Shown here: piece by piece, positions 39,838 through 51,449 of the stretch
Layout of the letters: the number at the start of each line of letters is the position of its first letter
Position numbering within the stretch: the stretch's first letter is position 1
Assembly (NCBI GenBank): GCA_041987545.1
Contig: JBHIWH010000002.1
Span: 310,001-374,000 of the forward strand
Reading direction: 5' to 3'
Source: JAJRXR01 sp041987545
GTDB taxonomy: Bacteria; Planctomycetota; Phycisphaerae; Phycisphaerales; UBA1924
DNA length: 64,000 bases
Program-made: the position numbers and the translations under genes
The notes under the pieces: generated by a model
What the model was told of the DNA's origin: nothing
What the model saw: only the letters and a program-made list of their open reading frames with translations
The model's database searches: none

Positions 39838-42675
39838 ATGGGCGGCATCACCACCGGCGTCGGCCTGTTCAGCGGCATCGATACGCAGTCGCTCATCGAG
39901 CAGCTGCTCGCGATCGAGGCGCGCCCAAGGCTCCTGGCCGAGCGCCGCCTCATCCAGCTCCAGACCCAGCAGGCCGCCTTCCTCGATCTGAACTCGCGGC
40001 TGAGCGCCCTCAAGACCGCGTCGGCCAAGTTCCGCAACTCGCTCACATTCGATTCCAAGCTCGCGACCAGCTCGAACGAGGACGTCCTGAGCGCGACCGC
40101 GGGCGTGGGCGCGGCCCCGGGCACGTACTCGTTCATCGTCGACCGCCTCGTCTCGGCCCAGCAGCTCCTGTCGCGCGGCTTCGCGGACCGGGACTCGTCG
40201 GCCGTCGGCATCGACCAGCTGACGTTCGAGGACCACCGCGCCCGGCTCGACCGCGAGACGAACTTGGCTCTGCTGAACAACGGCGACGGCATCGAGCGGG
40301 GCGAGATCCGGATCACCGTGGGCGGCTCGTCCACGTTTGATATCGACCTGTCCCGGGCCGCGACCGTGGACGACGTCCTCGACGCGATCAACGAGTCGGG
40401 CGCGGGCGTGACAGCCAGCGTCGAGGACGGGCGGTTCGTGATCGACGGGAACGGGCAGACCGTCAGCGTCGCCAGCCTGGGCGGCCGCGAGACGGCCGAA
40501 ACACTCGGGATCGCGGCCGACACCGACGGCGGGACGACAACGATCCTCGAGGGCTCGACCGTCTTCGGGCTCGGCGAGAACACGCCCCTGAGCCTGCTGC
40601 GGGACGGGGCGGGGATCCGCTTCAACGCCGACTCGCTGCTGGGCGAGGACTTCACGATCGACGTCGGCGGGAACGCCGTCACGATCAACCTGGGCGAGAT
40701 CTACGAGACGGTCGAGGGCGAGCTGGAGGTGACCCAGGGCGCGGTCTCGACCATCGGCGGGCTCGTCGATCGGATCAACGAGGCGCTCGAGGACGCGGGC
40801 GCCGGCGCGGTCAGCGTCTCGATCGACTCCGACAACGGACGCCTCTCGATCGACACCGGGGGCCTCGGCGTCCAGATCTACGACGGGGGCAACGGCACGC
40901 TCCAGCAGCTCGGGTTCACCTCCGACGAGAGCACGTTCATCACCAACCCGACCGACGGCGAGCGGATCTTCGCCGGGATGGGCGAGACGCTGCTCGCGAG
41001 CCTGAACGGCGGCACGGGCCTGAGCGCCCTGACCAGCATCGACTTCACGACCGCCGACGGGTCATCGTTCAGCGTGGACGTCTCGGGTCAGACGACGATC
41101 CAGGGCGTGCTACGCGAGATCAACGAGCAGTCGGGCGGGGACGTGGTCGCGTCGCTGAACGACGCGGGCAACGGGATCAAGATCGAGGACCAGACGACGG
41201 GCGGGTCGAACCTGACGATCACGTCGGGCGACTCGACGGCCGCCGACCTGGGCATCGACACGGGCGTCAGCGGCGTGGCCGAGAGCGTCGTTGACTCCGG
41301 CTCGCTCCAGCTCCGGTACATCTCGACGGCGACGGCGCTGAGCGACTTCGGCGCCGGCACCGGCGAGTTCCGGATCACCGACTCCCAGGGCATCAACTTC
41401 ACCATCGACATCGGGTCCGACTCCCGAACGCTCGGCGACGTGATCGACGAGATCAACGGGCAGGCGTCCGCGGCGGGCTCCTCGCTCGTCGCCCGGATCA
41501 ACGATCAGGGCGACGGCCTGCTGATCGAGGACACCTCGGGCGGCGCCGTCGCCATCAGCGTCGAGGACACCTCGGGCTCGGTCGCCCGGGCCCTCCGGAT
41601 CGCGGGCGAGTCCGAGTCCACGGACTCGGCCGACAACAGGCTCGATGGCTCGCTCGAGACCGTCGTCGAGTTCGACCCCGCGGACACGCTCGAGGACGTC
41701 GTGAGCAAGATCAACGACGCGGGCGCGGGTGTGGGCGCCTCGATCATCAACGACGGCGGGGGCGGCAACGCCTACCGCCTGAGCCTCACCTCGCTGGAGA
41801 CCGGCGTTGACGGGCGGTTCGTCATCGACACGGGCGGCTTCGACCTCGGGCTCGACACGCTCGAGGAGGGCAACGACTCGCGCGTGTTCTTCGGGTCCAG
41901 CGACCCGGCCCGGGCCGTGCTCGTCCAGGGCGGGTCGAACACGCTCGACTCCGTCCTCACCGGCGTCACCATCGACCTCAAGAGCGCCAGCGAGTCCCCC
42001 GTCCAGCTGACCATCACCGACGACAACGAGACCATCGAGGCGGATGTCAACGCGTTCATCACGGCCTTCAACCAGGCGATCGAGCGCATCGACTTCCAGA
42101 CGCGCTTCGTCCAGGAGACCGAGGAGCGCGGCCCGCTGCTGGGCGACGGGACGGCGATCTCGCTCCGCTCGGCCCTGTTCTCGGCGGCCCTCGGCGCCAA
42201 CGACGGGTTCAGCGAGTCGTTCAACACGCTCGCGGCGGTCGGGATCACGATCGGAGACGGCGGGAAGCTCGAGCTGGACGCCGAGCGGTTCCGCGAGGCG
42301 CTGGCCGAGGACCCCGAGGCGGTCGAGGCGCTGTTCACCCGCCGCGTGATCGACCCCGACGCGGACACCGAGGAGCTGGGCGAGGGCGTGACCGCGTCGA
42401 ACCCGAACGCGGCCACCGAGTTCTCCGAGCTGGGCCTGATCGTCCAGATCGAGGAGTTCGCCGACCGGTACATCGACTCGATCTCGGGCGTCCTGACCAA
42501 CAAGCGGAACGCGCTGGACTCCCAGATCGAGCTCCAGCAGGACCGGATTGAGGGGATCAACCTGAAGCTGGAGTCGCGGCGGGAGATCCTGCAGCGGCAG
42601 TTCCTGGCGATGGAGCAGGCGATCGCCCAGCTCCAGGGCATGAGTTCCTCGCTGTCCTCGATCGGGCTCGCGTGA
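39838..42675 (+). CDS. fliD: Flagellar filament cap protein with repeated hook_IN motifs
   Basis: A 945-residue FliD, about twice the usual length. The N-terminal D0/D1 region (GIDTQSLIEQLLAIEARPR, near 14-32) and the C-terminal FliD_C region (about 690-945, ending in a coiled coil LDSQIELQQDRIEGINLKL) are conserved. The extra middle consists of at least five units with a (T)xxDVxxxIN helix, at about residues 177, 305, 419, 531 and 617, resembling the flagellin hook_IN repeat. FliD caps the filament and folds incoming flagellin. fliS follows after 43 bases. Confidence 0.94.
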   Translation: MGGITTGVGLFSGIDTQSLIEQLLAIEARPRLLAERRLIQLQTQQAAFLDLNSRLSALKTASAKFRNSLTFDSKLATSSNEDVLSATAGVGAAPGTYSFIVDRLVSAQQLLSRGFADRDSSAVGIDQLTFEDHRARLDRETNLALLNNGDGIERGEIRITVGGSSTFDIDLSRAATVDDVLDAINESGAGVTASVEDGRFVIDGNGQTVSVASLGGRETAETLGIAADTDGGTTTILEGSTVFGLGENTPLSLLRDGAGIRFNADSLLGEDFTIDVGGNAVTINLGEIYETVEGELEVTQGAVSTIGGLVDRINEALEDAGAGAVSVSIDSDNGRLSIDTGGLGVQIYDGGNGTLQQLGFTSDESTFITNPTDGERIFAGMGETLLASLNGGTGLSALTSIDFTTADGSSFSVDVSGQTTIQGVLREINEQSGGDVVASLNDAGNGIKIEDQTTGGSNLTITSGDSTAADLGIDTGVSGVAESVVDSGSLQLRYISTATALSDFGAGTGEFRITDSQGINFTIDIGSDSRTLGDVIDEINGQASAAGSSLVARINDQGDGLLIEDTSGGAVAISVEDTSGSVARALRIAGESESTDSADNRLDGSLETVVEFDPADTLEDVVSKINDAGAGVGASIINDGGGGNAYRLSLTSLETGVDGRFVIDTGGFDLGLDTLEEGNDSRVFFGSSDPARAVLVQGGSNTLDSVLTGVTIDLKSASESPVQLTITDDNETIEADVNAFITAFNQAIERIDFQTRFVQETEERGPLLGDGTAISLRSALFSAALGANDGFSESFNTLAAVGITIGDGGKLELDAERFREALAEDPEAVEALFTRRVIDPDADTEELGEGVTASNPNAATEFSELGLIVQIEEFADRYIDSISGVLTNKRNALDSQIELQQDRIEGINLKLESRREILQRQFLAMEQAIAQLQGMSSSLSSIGLA

Positions 42676-42718
42676 GCGGCTTCAGGGGCGGCGCCCGGAC
42701 GCCGATAGTCCACGCGTC

Positions 42719-43174
42719 ATGAGCCAGAACAGCACCGCCAGCGCGTACCTGACCACCAAGGTGATGACGGCCAGCCCGGAGCAGCTCCGCATGATGCTGC
42801 TGGAGGGGGCGGTCCGCTTCGCGTACCAGGCCCGCGAGGGGCTGGAGGCCAGGGACTACGAGAAGAGCCACTCGGGCTTCAGCCAGTGCCGGGCGATCGT
42901 GCTGGAGCTGATCAACACGATCCGCCCGGAGCCCGACGAGAGCCTGGCCGAGCGGGTTCGCTCGCTCTACACGTACATCTACAGCGAGCTGGTCGAGTCG
43001 AGCTTCGGCAAGGACGTGCCGAGGCTGGACCGGGCGATCGGCCTGCTGGAGTTCGAGGTCGAGACGTGGCGCCAGGCGATGGCGAAGCTCAACGAGGAGC
43101 GGGCCGGCCGCGTCGGGGGCGAGGCCGAGCCCAAGCCCGACGGCGAGCGCGCGACGCTCTCGCTCGAGGCGTGA
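42719..43174 (+). CDS. fliS: Flagellin export chaperone
   Basis: A 151-residue FliS, a helical cytosolic chaperone that binds the flagellin C-terminus and delivers it to the export apparatus. The opening AYLTTKVMTASPEQL, the LLEGAVRFAYQA helix and YIYSELVESS near 85 follow the family pattern. The C-terminal 25 residues are a charged extension. It ends eight bases before the convergent holB. No flagellin gene is in the window. Confidence 0.9.
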   Translation: MSQNSTASAYLTTKVMTASPEQLRMMLLEGAVRFAYQAREGLEARDYEKSHSGFSQCRAIVLELINTIRPEPDESLAERVRSLYTYIYSELVESSFGKDVPRLDRAIGLLEFEVETWRQAMAKLNEERAGRVGGEAEPKPDGERATLSLEA

Positions 43175-43181
43175 TCCGCCC

Positions 43182-44309
43182 CTAGGGCGCGATCCCCGCG
43201 ACCATCTGCTCCATCACGAACGGGACCTGCACGTTGCCCGCGATCGCCGACTCGGCGGCCGCGACACGGTCGATCGCGTCCGCGGCGTGCGCACGCGCGC
43301 CGTCCTCGCGCAGCCGCGCCCGGTAGTGGTCGGCCACGAGCGAGAGCATCTGCCGGGCGGCGACGCGGTTGGCCGAGTCCTTGGACCGGTTCTCGCCCTC
43401 CTTCTCGCCCCGCTTGACCCAGGCCTTGGCCCAGTCGTCGACCAGCGAGGCCATGGTCGGCGCCAGGGCGATCGGGTACCGCCCGGCGTCGAGCTGGTCG
43501 AGCATCGGGCCGACCGCCTCGTGCCAGGCGAACAGCCCCCCCTCGATCGCCCGGACCAGGCGCCCGGGCGAGCCGGCGGCGTGGCTCAGCAGCCAGCCCC
43601 GCTGGGCCGGGTCGATGTCCGGGCCCGAGCGCTCGAGCCAGGCGTGCATCGCCTCGTCGTCGAGGGGCGTGAACGCGACGCGCTGGCAGCGCGACCGGAT
43701 CGTCGGCGTGAGGCGCTCCTCGCTGTCCGTGACGAGGATGATCAGCGCGCCCGGGGGCGGCTCCTCGAGCGTCTTGAGCAGGGTGTTCTGGCTGTCGTAG
43801 CCGATCAGCTCGGCCTCGTCGATGATGAACACCTTCGAGGCCAGGCCGCCGGGCGAGACCGTGGCCCGGCGGGCGACCGGCCCGAGCACGTGCTCCTGGA
43901 TCACGCCCATCGGGATGTTGGTCAGCTTGCGGTCGCGGACCTGCGAGTCCTTGGCGAAGCGGGCCAGCTCCTTGACGACGACGTGCAGGTCCGGGTGGGC
44001 GCCGCGGGCGAGCATCGCCTGCACCTCGGAACCGGGCTGGGGCGCGAGCCGACCCGCCAGGTCGGGCGCCGTGGTCGGGTCGAGCGCGACAGCGGCGAGG
44101 GCGAGGGCCGTGGTGAACTTCCCGACCCCGGCGGGCCCGTGGAAGATCCAGGCGTGGTGCAGGCGCCCGGACGCGATGGCCGCGTCGAGCGTCGCCAAGG
44201 CCCGGGCCTGACCCAGCACGTCGGCCATCGGGATCGGGGCAGGGGCGTTGAGGCGGTCGGCGGGCGCGTCGCGCCCCGCCCTCGTGCTCGTCGCCCGCTT
44301 CTTGGCCAT
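43182..44309 (-). CDS. holB: DNA polymerase III subunit delta prime
   Basis: A 375-residue clamp-loader AAA+ protein. Walker A is GPAGVGKFT (near 54-62), with lysine kept; the DEAELIGYD Walker B-like region is near 160 and the SRC sensor motif RSRCQRV near 203. An N-terminal Lys/Arg-rich leader of about 30 residues precedes VLGQARAL. It could equally be described as a gamma/tau-like paralog, but the size and lack of further domains favour delta prime. It lies 12 bases after the secreted protease gene. Confidence 0.88.
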   Translation of the reverse strand: MAKKRATSTRAGRDAPADRLNAPAPIPMADVLGQARALATLDAAIASGRLHHAWIFHGPAGVGKFTTALALAAVALDPTTAPDLAGRLAPQPGSEVQAMLARGAHPDLHVVVKELARFAKDSQVRDRKLTNIPMGVIQEHVLGPVARRATVSPGGLASKVFIIDEAELIGYDSQNTLLKTLEEPPPGALIILVTDSEERLTPTIRSRCQRVAFTPLDDEAMHAWLERSGPDIDPAQRGWLLSHAAGSPGRLVRAIEGGLFAWHEAVGPMLDQLDAGRYPIALAPTMASLVDDWAKAWVKRGEKEGENRSKDSANRVAARQMLSLVADHYRARLREDGARAHAADAIDRVAAAESAIAGNVQVPFVMEQMVAGIAP

Positions 44310-44321
44310 GATCCGGCGAGT

Positions 44322-45212
44322 CTACGCCGGGGCGGGCGCCCCCGGGCGACGGCGGCGGGCGGCGAGCACGCCGGCGGCGGCGAGGGCCGCCGGGGTCGCG
44401 GGCGCGGGGATCACCGACGCGATCCACTCGTTGTACTGGTTGACGCGGACGATGCCGGCCGCGTCGCCGTACATCCCGGTCGGGTCGCCCCCGATGCCGA
44501 GGATGATGGAATGCACGCCCGCGAGGCTCCACCGGCCGTCCTCGTGGATGAACGTACCGCCGCCGGAGTCGCCCGGCACGATGAGGTACTCGAGATCGAG
44601 CGGGTCGGGGTCGCCGAACAGGTTCCCGGCTGGGTCGAGCGGGCTGTCGAAGTCGGCGAAGAGGACGGTGTCCAGAAGGCCCAGAGCCGAGCCGAGCTGC
44701 TCCCAGTTGTTCTTCCCGGCGCGTTTGGTCCCCTCCGTGCCCGGGATGAACCCGCCGACGCCGTCGCCCGTCCAGCCGTAGCCGACGGAGGTCATCGTCG
44801 CGCCAACGTCGTCCGCCCCCTCGTACAAGGCCGCGGGCGCCACGCCCGTGACCCGCGCGTCGAGCCGGAGCAGGGCGAGGTCGTAGCTCGGGTCCGAGCC
44901 GTCGGACTTGACGAACCCGGGGTGGATGACGCGCTCGGCCACGTGGTACCTGACGCCGCCGACCTCGAAGACGAGGGGCGAGGGGTTGAACAGCGCGCAG
45001 TGACCGGCCGTGAGCACCCACTGGGAATCGACGAGGGTGCCCGAGCAGGTGTAGTCCGCGCCCGCGTTGCGGTAGAGGGAGCCGACGGGGTCGAACTGGC
45101 TCTGGGAGGCGAGGGAGGTGTAGAGGGCGTCGGGGACGTCGTGCCGGATGACGCCGGCGGCGGCCGGCAGCGCGGGCGCGAGGGCGATCAGGGCGATGGC
45201 GGTGGTCTTCAC
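44322..45212 (-). CDS. Secreted trypsin-like serine protease with CTERM tail
   Basis: A 296-residue exported S1 protease. The signal peptide is 1-20 (ALIALAPALPAAAG), the catalytic triad is His71 (TAGHC), Asp110 (SYDLALL) and Ser215 (GDSGGG). The C-terminus has PAPATPA, a hydrophobic stretch and RRRR near 285-289, then GAPAPA, so it may be sorted to the surface in the same way as the proteins at 5294 and 6216. The start is the GTG at 45212, preceded by GGAGGA; there is no better ATG. It is divergent from alaS. Confidence 0.87.
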   Translation of the reverse strand: MKTTAIALIALAPALPAAAGVIRHDVPDALYTSLASQSQFDPVGSLYRNAGADYTCSGTLVDSQWVLTAGHCALFNPSPLVFEVGGVRYHVAERVIHPGFVKSDGSDPSYDLALLRLDARVTGVAPAALYEGADDVGATMTSVGYGWTGDGVGGFIPGTEGTKRAGKNNWEQLGSALGLLDTVLFADFDSPLDPAGNLFGDPDPLDLEYLIVPGDSGGGTFIHEDGRWSLAGVHSIILGIGGDPTGMYGDAAGIVRVNQYNEWIASVIPAPATPAALAAAGVLAARRRRPGAPAPA

Positions 45213-45280
45213 GGGTCCTCCTCGGATGTCCCAGGGCGGGGATGCGGCCCGACGACCCGGCGCGACGGCGCCTCGGAAAC

Positions 45281-45301
45281 CGTTTAAAGACTTTCTATTC
45301 T
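45281..45301. promoter_or_regulatory. AT-rich patch in the protease/alaS divergent region
   Basis: CGTTTAAAGACTTTCTATTCT is one of the few AT-rich stretches in this part of the window. It lies 69 bases upstream of the protease start and 129 upstream of alaS. TATTCT could be a -10 toward alaS, but no convincing -35 is seen. A CCGCCC/GGGCGG hairpin follows at about 45318-45331. Confidence 0.3.
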
Positions 45302-45429
45302 TGTGAACATACACCCCCGCCCGGGGGCGGCAAGCCAATCCCGCAGAACACCCGGGCGGCGAGCGTGCCGGGCGGTCTGCCGCGGCGACGCGTCGTACGA
45401 TCTGGGGCCCTGCGCACCCCGGAGCCCCC

Positions 45430-48333
<2,904 letters not shown>

Positions 48334-48350
48334 GCGAGGGCGAGCCAGCC

Positions 48351-48596
48351 GTGGACGAACGCGAGCGACAGAACCGACGCGACACCATGAACCGGGCCCG
48401 GGCCTGGGCCCTGGCGCTGGAGATGTCGTACTCGGTCATCGCCGGCGCCCTGATCGGGTACGGCATCGACTGGTACTTCGGCACGCTGCCCTGGTGGACC
48501 CTGGGCCTGTGCCTGGGCGGGCTGGTCTTCGGCATGGTCAGGTTCATCCGGGAGGCGAACCGGCTGAACCGGGAGTCCTCGCGGCGGGGTCGCTGA
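48351..48596 (+). CDS. AtpZ/AtpI-like small membrane protein
   Basis: An 81-residue protein with two TM segments (about 25-44 and 50-67) separated by a short loop, and a basic tail. The pattern (ALEMSYSVIAGALIGYGIDW, then LGLCLGGLVFGM) fits the F0F1-ATPase-associated AtpZ family. The GTG at 48351 gives an N-terminal charged leader; an ATG at 48387 is the alternative start. It lies 17 bases after alaS and upstream of the second ATP-synthase-associated gene. Confidence 0.78.
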   Translation: MDERERQNRRDTMNRARAWALALEMSYSVIAGALIGYGIDWYFGTLPWWTLGLCLGGLVFGMVRFIREANRLNRESSRRGR

Positions 48597-48756
48597 GACG
48601 CCGGGCCGGGGGCCCGCCACGGACGCCATCTGGGGCCCGGAAAGGGGGCGGATCGGTCGCCGCCGGGGCGTCCGGGGCCTATTCTCTTGCCCCGCAGTTC
48701 AGCGTCCGGTCAGACCGGAAACCCGAGCGGGTGGACGCCCGGATTCGTGAGGCAGA

Positions 48757-49185
48757 ATGAGTCAGACGCGCGCACAGCCTGACGTGTCGATCGCCGCCCC
48801 GAGGCTCATCGGGATGGTCGTCGGCGCGTGGCTGCTGGCGGCGCTTGCGGCGGTCGGCGTCGCGGCGGCGCTGGGGCAGTCCGGCTCGTGGATGGGCGGC
48901 GTCGCGACGCTCGTCGGCGTGGCGCTGGGCCTGATGGTCGTAGTGGTCAGCCCGCCCCGGCCCGCGGGCCTGTGGGCGATGGTGCAGGTGATGTCCTCGA
49001 TGGCCCGCATGCTCGTCGGGCTGGGCGTCGCGGTCGGCCTGTTCCTCGCGGCCAGGCCCGACAAGTACGGGTTCTGGGGCGTGGTCCTGGCGACCCTGCT
49101 GGCCACGCTCGTGGCTGAGGTAATGGTGTTCCTGCCCGTGGTCCGCAGCGGCCAGGGCGGGTCGGGCACGGAGGCGGCGGCGTGA
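48757..49185 (+). CDS. ATP synthase-associated AtpI-like membrane protein
   Basis: A 142-residue protein with about four hydrophobic segments (near 15-38, 44-66, 74-100 and 105-128), a common size and topology for AtpI proteins that aid c-ring assembly. The motif content is low, so the name rests on position and topology. Its stop overlaps the atpB start as GTGA, showing it belongs to the ATP synthase transcript. The 160 bases before it hold no gene. Confidence 0.75.
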   Translation: MSQTRAQPDVSIAAPRLIGMVVGAWLLAALAAVGVAAALGQSGSWMGGVATLVGVALGLMVVVVSPPRPAGLWAMVQVMSSMARMLVGLGVAVGLFLAARPDKYGFWGVVLATLLATLVAEVMVFLPVVRSGQGGSGTEAAA

Positions 49186-50111
49186 ACACACTGGCGATGG
49201 CCAACCCGGTCGGGCACGTGGTCAACCACGGGTTCCTCAAGCTCGAAGACGGGACCTGGATCTGGTCCTCGGCGCAGACCAACATGGTCATCGCGACGAT
49301 CCTGATCGTCGTGCTGGGCCTCTGGGCCGCGTCCAAGATCGGCACCGGCCCCGAGAGCGACGGGCACGACCGGTACGTGACCAAGAACATCTTCGCGCAC
49401 ATGATCGAGGTCATCTGCGTCTACCTGCGCGACCAGGTCATCGAGCCCCTGCTGCACGAGCGGACGGCCCGGTACATGCCCTTCCTGCTCGCACTCTTCT
49501 TCTTCATCCTGCTCAACAACCTGCTGGGGCTCATCCCCCTGCTGGACGCGGCGCACCTGCTCGTCCCGGCGTGGAAGGCCGATCACCTGTCGCCCATCGG
49601 CGGGACCGCGACCCAGAGCATCTGGGTGACCGGGGCGCTGGCGCTGGTCGCGGGCATCGCGATCAACGTGGCCGGCATCAAGGAGCTCGGCCTCGGGGGC
49701 TACATCAAGCACCTGACGGCGGACGCGCCCGTGTTCGTCTGGCCCATCATCATCCCGATCGAGCTGGCGGGCATCGCGATCAAGCCGGTCGCGCTGGCGA
49801 TTCGTCTGTTCGCGAACATGACGGCCGGCCACATCCTGATGGCGACGCTCTTCGGGTTCGTCGCGATGGGCCTCAAGGCGGGCATCCTGTTCGGGACGAT
49901 CATCGTGGGCGCCTCGGTCATCGGGGCGATCGCGGTCTCGTTCCTGGAGCTGTTCGTCGCGTTCCTGCAGGCGTTCGTGTTCATGTTCCTGACGGTGGTG
50001 TTCATCTCGCTGCTGAGCCACCACCACGACCACGAGGAAGGGCACGAGATGAGCCGCGAGGAGCGGCAAGAGGAGATCAGCGAGGCGGTGGCGGGCGCGG
50101 CGCTCGCCTAG
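49182..50111 (+). CDS. atpB: ATP synthase F0 subunit a
   Basis: A 309-residue subunit a with five to six TM segments. The functional Arg is in KPVALAIRLFANMTAGH (near 202-218), and the last helix region FVAFLQAFVFMFLTVVFI is typical. It forms the two proton half-channels beside the c-ring. Polar N-terminal residues (about 1-25) and a Glu/His-rich C-terminus (HHHDHEEGHEMSREERQEE, near 281-299) extend it. It starts with GTG, coupled to the upstream gene. Confidence 0.95.
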   Translation: MNTLAMANPVGHVVNHGFLKLEDGTWIWSSAQTNMVIATILIVVLGLWAASKIGTGPESDGHDRYVTKNIFAHMIEVICVYLRDQVIEPLLHERTARYMPFLLALFFFILLNNLLGLIPLLDAAHLLVPAWKADHLSPIGGTATQSIWVTGALALVAGIAINVAGIKELGLGGYIKHLTADAPVFVWPIIIPIELAGIAIKPVALAIRLFANMTAGHILMATLFGFVAMGLKAGILFGTIIVGASVIGAIAVSFLELFVAFLQAFVFMFLTVVFISLLSHHHDHEEGHEMSREERQEEISEAVAGAALA

Positions 50112-50257
50112 GCCTCGATTCGAACTACAGGCCTCGGGCCCCGCGGGGGGCGCCCAAGGCGGACGGGCGGCGGGGCACGCCGCCCATCAGGTTCCCCGCG
50201 GACGATGGGTCGGGGCCGGCGTGAACGCCCCTTCGAAGAAAAAGGACTGAGCAAGCG

Positions 50258-50587
50258 ATGAAGCGCATGATCAAGAACGTGGCGATTGCGACCGGTGTGA
50301 TGGCTGTCTTCGGCCCGGCGTCGGCGATGGCCCAGGACGAGGGCGTCCTTCTGGCCGAGGCGGCCAACGAGGGCTTCGGCAAGGGCCTGGGCGCGGTCGG
50401 CGCCGGCCTGGCGGTCGTCGGCGGCGGCATCGGCATCGGCCTGGTCGGCAAGGGCGCGGTCGAGGGCATCGCCCGCCAGCCCGAGGCCGCCGGCCCCATC
50501 GGGACCAACATGATCCTCGCGGCCGCCCTGATCGAGGGCGCCACCCTCTTCGCGGTCGTCGTCGGTCTGCTGGCCGGCCTCCTCTGA
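50258..50587 (+). CDS. atpE: ATP synthase F0 subunit c with signal-like N-terminus
   Basis: A 109-residue subunit c, longer than the usual 75-90 because of an N-terminal hydrophobic leader (about 1-25, ending AMAQ) that looks like a signal peptide. The RQP loop is at 73-75 and the ion-carrying Glu is E93. The positions that bind Na+ in Ilyobacter-type c (Gln, Ser, Tyr) are Ile, Gly and Phe here, so proton coupling is expected. A strong hairpin follows the stop. Confidence 0.94.
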   Translation: MKRMIKNVAIATGVMAVFGPASAMAQDEGVLLAEAANEGFGKGLGAVGAGLAVVGGGIGIGLVGKGAVEGIARQPEAAGPIGTNMILAAALIEGATLFAVVVGLLAGLL

Positions 50588-50599
50588 GTTAGATCTTGT

Positions 50600-50634
50600 C
50601 CGCGCCGGGGCCAGACCGCCCCGGCGCGGCTTTC
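50600..50634 (+). terminator. Hairpin directly after atpE
   Basis: A perfect 12 bp GC stem (CCGCGCCGGGGC and complement), loop CAGACC, followed by CTTTCGG, 13 bases after the atpE stop and 51 before the atpF start. With only three T residues, it may be a partial terminator or an mRNA-protecting 3' end. Confidence 0.6.
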
Positions 50635-50684
50635 GGACGGACCTCGCACGCGCCCCCGCGGGCGCTGATGACGGAGCTTTGACG

Positions 50685-51392
50685 ATGAAGCGCTTCGGAC
50701 TGCTCGCCCTGCTCGCGCTCGCGTTCGTGATGGCCCTCTCGCTGGCGCCCGCCGGCTCGGGGCTGACCTCGGCGGCCTCCGCCCAGGACGACCACGGGGC
50801 CGACACACACGCCGCCGACACCCACGGCGACGAGGCGGACTCGCACGCCGCCGGCGGGCACGGCGACGGGCACGGCGAGCACGCCCCCTCGCCCCTCTCG
50901 GGCGCCAAGGAGGGCATGGCCTCGGCGATCACGGCGTTGATCTGCTTCGGCATCGTCGTGTTCATCCTGTACGTCAAGGTCTGGCCCATGATCACCAAGG
51001 GGCTGGACGAGCGGGCCGAGAAGATCCGCGAGGAGATCGCCAGCGCCGAGGCGGCTCGGCAGCAGGCCAAGGACGCGCTCGAGGAGTACGAGCGGAACCT
51101 GAGCCAGGCGCGTGCCGAGGCCAACCGCATGCTCGAGGAGACGAAGGCCAAGCAGGCGGAGCTGGCCGCGGACCTGCGGGCCAAGGCCGACGTCGAGCTG
51201 GGCCAGATGCGCGAGCGGGCGATGCGGGACATCGAGGGCGCCAAGAAGGCGGCGCTCAACGAGATCTACGACCAGTCGGTGGCGCTGGCGTCGTCGATGG
51301 CGGGCAAGATCCTGGCCCGCGAGGTGACGCCGCAGGACCAGAGCCGTCTGTTCGAGGAGTCGCTGGCGGAGCTGCAATCGTCGCGGGGCTGA
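50685..51392 (+). CDS. atpF: ATP synthase F0 subunit b with His-rich exported segment
   Basis: A 235-residue b subunit. A signal peptide (about 1-33, ending SAQ) is followed by an Asp/Gly/His-rich segment (34-68) with seven His at 37, 42, 47, 54, 59, 63 and 66. Then comes the TM helix (about 82-102) and the long charged dimerisation helix (about 105-235). The b dimer is the peripheral stalk. The start is ATG at 50685 with GGAG eight bases upstream; a TTG at 50679 is too close to it. The exported His-rich stretch is not part of the standard b subunit. Confidence 0.92.
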   Translation: MKRFGLLALLALAFVMALSLAPAGSGLTSAASAQDDHGADTHAADTHGDEADSHAAGGHGDGHGEHAPSPLSGAKEGMASAITALICFGIVVFILYVKVWPMITKGLDERAEKIREEIASAEAARQQAKDALEEYERNLSQARAEANRMLEETKAKQAELAADLRAKADVELGQMRERAMRDIEGAKKAALNEIYDQSVALASSMAGKILAREVTPQDQSRLFEESLAELQSSRG

Positions 51393-51449
51393 GCCCCCTA
51401 CCGCTCACCGCACGCCGGACCCGAGCCCCCAACGAAAGGACACGCGGGC

